Source: Deinococcus betulae
Lineage (GTDB): Bacteria; Deinococcota; Deinococci; Deinococcales; Deinococcaceae
NCBI RefSeq assembly: GCF_020166395.1
Contig: NZ_JAIQXU010000003.1
Location: 124,001 to 188,000, forward strand
Direction of reading: 5' to 3'
Length of the DNA: 64,000 bases
Shown here: piece after piece, positions 62,743 through 64,000 of the stretch
Position numbering within the stretch: the first letter of the stretch is position 1
How the letters are laid out: each line of letters starts with the position of its first letter
The notes under the pieces: model-generated
Seen by the model: only the letters and a program-made list of their open reading frames with translations
Told to the model about the DNA's origin: nothing
Database searches by the model: none
Translations under genes and position numbers: made by a program

Positions 62743-64000
62743 GTGAGTTCGCCCGGCCCCTCCCCTGCCTACCTGGACCCGGTGGTGCGCCACCTGTACG
62801 TGCATGTGCCGTTTTGCCCCACCATCTGTCCCTACTGCGACTTTCATGTCCTGACGCGGCGGGCCGGGCTGGTGGAACAGTACCTGGCCAAACTGGAAGA
62901 GGACGCCGCGCGCTTGGCCGGCACCTACGCCGTGGACCTGGACACGGTGTACCTAGGCGGCGGCACCCCCAGCTTTCTGCGGGACGAAGAACTGCGCGCG
63001 CTGGTGGGCAGCGTGAGGCGGCACCTGGGCTGGGGCCGGCGGGAAAACACCCTGGAGGTCAACCCCGGTACCGTGACGCCCGCCCGCGCGGCCTACTGGC
63101 AGGCGCTGGGCTTTGACCGCGCCAGTGTGGGCGTGCAGAGCCTGCATGACCCCACCCTGAAGTTCCTGGGCCGTCAGCACGACGCCGCGCAGGCCAGAGA
63201 AGCCGTCGGCACCCTGGTGGACCGGGGGATGCGGGTCAGTGGCGACCTGATTACAGCGGTGCCAGGGCAACCGCTGGACGCCGATATTCAGGGCCTGTTG
63301 GACTTGGGGGTGAGCCATGTCAGCGCCTACACCCTGACCATTGAGCCTGGCACCGAGTTTGCCCGCCGGGGCGTCACGGTGCACGAGGACGACGAGCGCG
63401 CCGGCTTTGAACGCACTGAGGCGCTGCTGACCGCCGCCGGCCTGACCCGCTACGAGATCAGCAATTACGCGCGCCCCGGGCAGGAATCGCAGCACAACCT
63501 CGCTTACTGGCAGGGCCGCACGTATCTGGGGCTGGGGCCAGGAGCGGCGGGGCATTACCCGGCTTTGCCGGAGGTTGATGGTCGCAGGTTGATGGGTGAT
63601 GGAAAGGGCGGGGTAGCGGATGGCGAGTGGCGGATGGCAGATAGCGAAGTGCGAGTTGAGGGGTTGAGCGGCCAAGGCATTGAGGAAGGACGGGCTTCTC
63701 CAAGGCCCACGTCCCATTCACCATTTCCCCCTCCCCCCTCACCCCTCACCCTGCGCCGCACCACTCCTCACCTGCACGACTGGCTGGCGGGCGAGACGGG
63801 CGAGGCCGAGCCGATTTACCCACACGATTACGTCACCGACGCCCTGTTCATGGGCTTGCGGCTACGGGCCGGCCTCGATCTGGCCGACCTCTCGCGGCGC
63901 AGCGGGGTGGATGTGGCGGAGGTGTACGCCGCGCCTCTGGCGGCCAATGTGGCGCGTGGCCTACTGACCCTGGACGGCCCCCAGCTGCGGGCCACGCCGC
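62743..64000 (+). CDS. hemW: HemW-like radical SAM heme chaperone (partial, with an in-frame insert)
   Basis: Relative of coproporphyrinogen dehydrogenase HemN; HemW proteins bind heme and a [4Fe-4S] cluster. The reading from GTG 62743 shows the cluster motif C25-PTI-C29-PY-C32 ([16 protein letters not shown]), [20 protein letters not shown] and [15 protein letters not shown]. After [11 protein letters not shown] the frame passes through about 60 codons of low-complexity sequence (residues about 277-336) and then returns to normal family sequence ([19 protein letters not shown]). The frame is open throughout. The gene runs off the window at 64000. Confidence 0.9.
   Translation, partial: MSSPGPSPAYLDPVVRHLYVHVPFCPTICPYCDFHVLTRRAGLVEQYLAKLEEDAARLAGTYAVDLDTVYLGGGTPSFLRDEELRALVGSVRRHLGWGRRENTLEVNPGTVTPARAAYWQALGFDRASVGVQSLHDPTLKFLGRQHDAAQAREAVGTLVDRGMRVSGDLITAVPGQPLDADIQGLLDLGVSHVSAYTLTIEPGTEFARRGVTVHEDDERAGFERTEALLTAAGLTRYEISNYARPGQESQHNLAYWQGRTYLGLGPGAAGHYPALPEVDGRRLMGDGKGGVADGEWRMADSEVRVEGLSGQGIEEGRASPRPTSHSPFPPPPSPLTLRRTTPHLHDWLAGETGEAEPIYPHDYVTDALFMGLRLRAGLDLADLSRRSGVDVAEVYAAPLAANVARGLLTLDGPQLRATP
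63571..63750 (+). repeat. Low-complexity insert inside hemW
   Basis: A purine-rich first half (GGTTGATGGGTGATGGAAAG) and a pyrimidine-rich second half (CCATTTCCCCCTCCCCCCTC) form a rough inverted repeat of 180 bp, exactly 60 codons, without a stop in the coding frame. The word TGATGGGTGATGGA also occurs at 34062-34075, upstream of xylA. Confidence 0.7.

Overview
The window is high-GC, densely packed bacterial chromosome and almost certainly comes from a Deinococcus species. The evidence is: an RNase J gene beside an OmpR-type regulator that closely resembles DrRRA of D. radiodurans and its histidine kinase; menaquinone genes of the futalosine route (mqnE, mqnA); an archaic chaperone-usher pilus operon; several GGDEF proteins; and at least seven genes whose -10 hexamer (TANNNT-like) sits 5-7 bases before the start codon, the leaderless pattern widespread in Deinococcus. 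No plasmid, phage, CRISPR, rRNA or tRNA gene was recognised.

Layout. 1-2.8 kb: protein quality control on the minus strand (clpP-clpX, terminator, then the 5' part of lon). 2.8-10 kb: a hypothetical gene, an aldo/keto reductase, RNase J, then the DrRRA-like regulator, a multi-PAS kinase and a small receiver protein. 10-18 kb: small housekeeping and hypothetical genes, TrmB with a short MnmG-like flavoprotein, an RluA-family protein lacking the usual catalytic Asp, and a ComEC-like metallo-hydrolase with DUF3006. 18-26 kb: a GAF-GGDEF protein, mqnE/mqnA, an active/inactive M16 peptidase pair and a 7TM-PAS-GGDEF protein. 26-31 kb: an M23 peptidase and the pilus operon (pilin, minor pilin, chaperone, usher), with a strong hairpin after the first pilin gene.

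31.8-48.1 kb is a xylan/xylo-oligosaccharide island. A leftward operon (ROK regulator, xylB, xylA, galM) and a rightward set (LacI regulator, sugar ABC transporter without its own ATPase, GH-A-type hydrolase, GH1, GH43, GH3) diverge from one control region. Two near-identical LacI-type palindromes lie on the lacI promoter and just before the transporter gene. Together the genes would import and trim xylo-oligosaccharides, then convert xylose to xylulose 5-phosphate. A perfect terminator closes the island.

48-64 kb: a broken histidine-phosphatase gene touching a mobile-looking repeat, a tight run ending in a Nudix-methyltransferase fusion, a deaminase, DinB and a GGDEF-ribbon-helix-helix fusion, then groES-groEL, a TRIC-like channel, rpmF, another GGDEF protein, AIM24, a BCS1-like AAA ATPase, an AEC transporter, small genes, and hemW running off the end with an unusual in-frame insert.

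Most notable non-coding structure: (i) three copies of a near-perfect promoter (TTGACN-17-TATNNT) followed at once by an intrinsic terminator (about 55.74, 60.68 and 60.87 kb), which would make RNAs of only about 25-30 nt; (ii) a MITE-like family of about 182 bp with 14-bp terminal inverted repeats (two full copies and one shortened copy); (iii) purine-rich low-complexity inverted repeats, one of which is inserted in frame in hemW.
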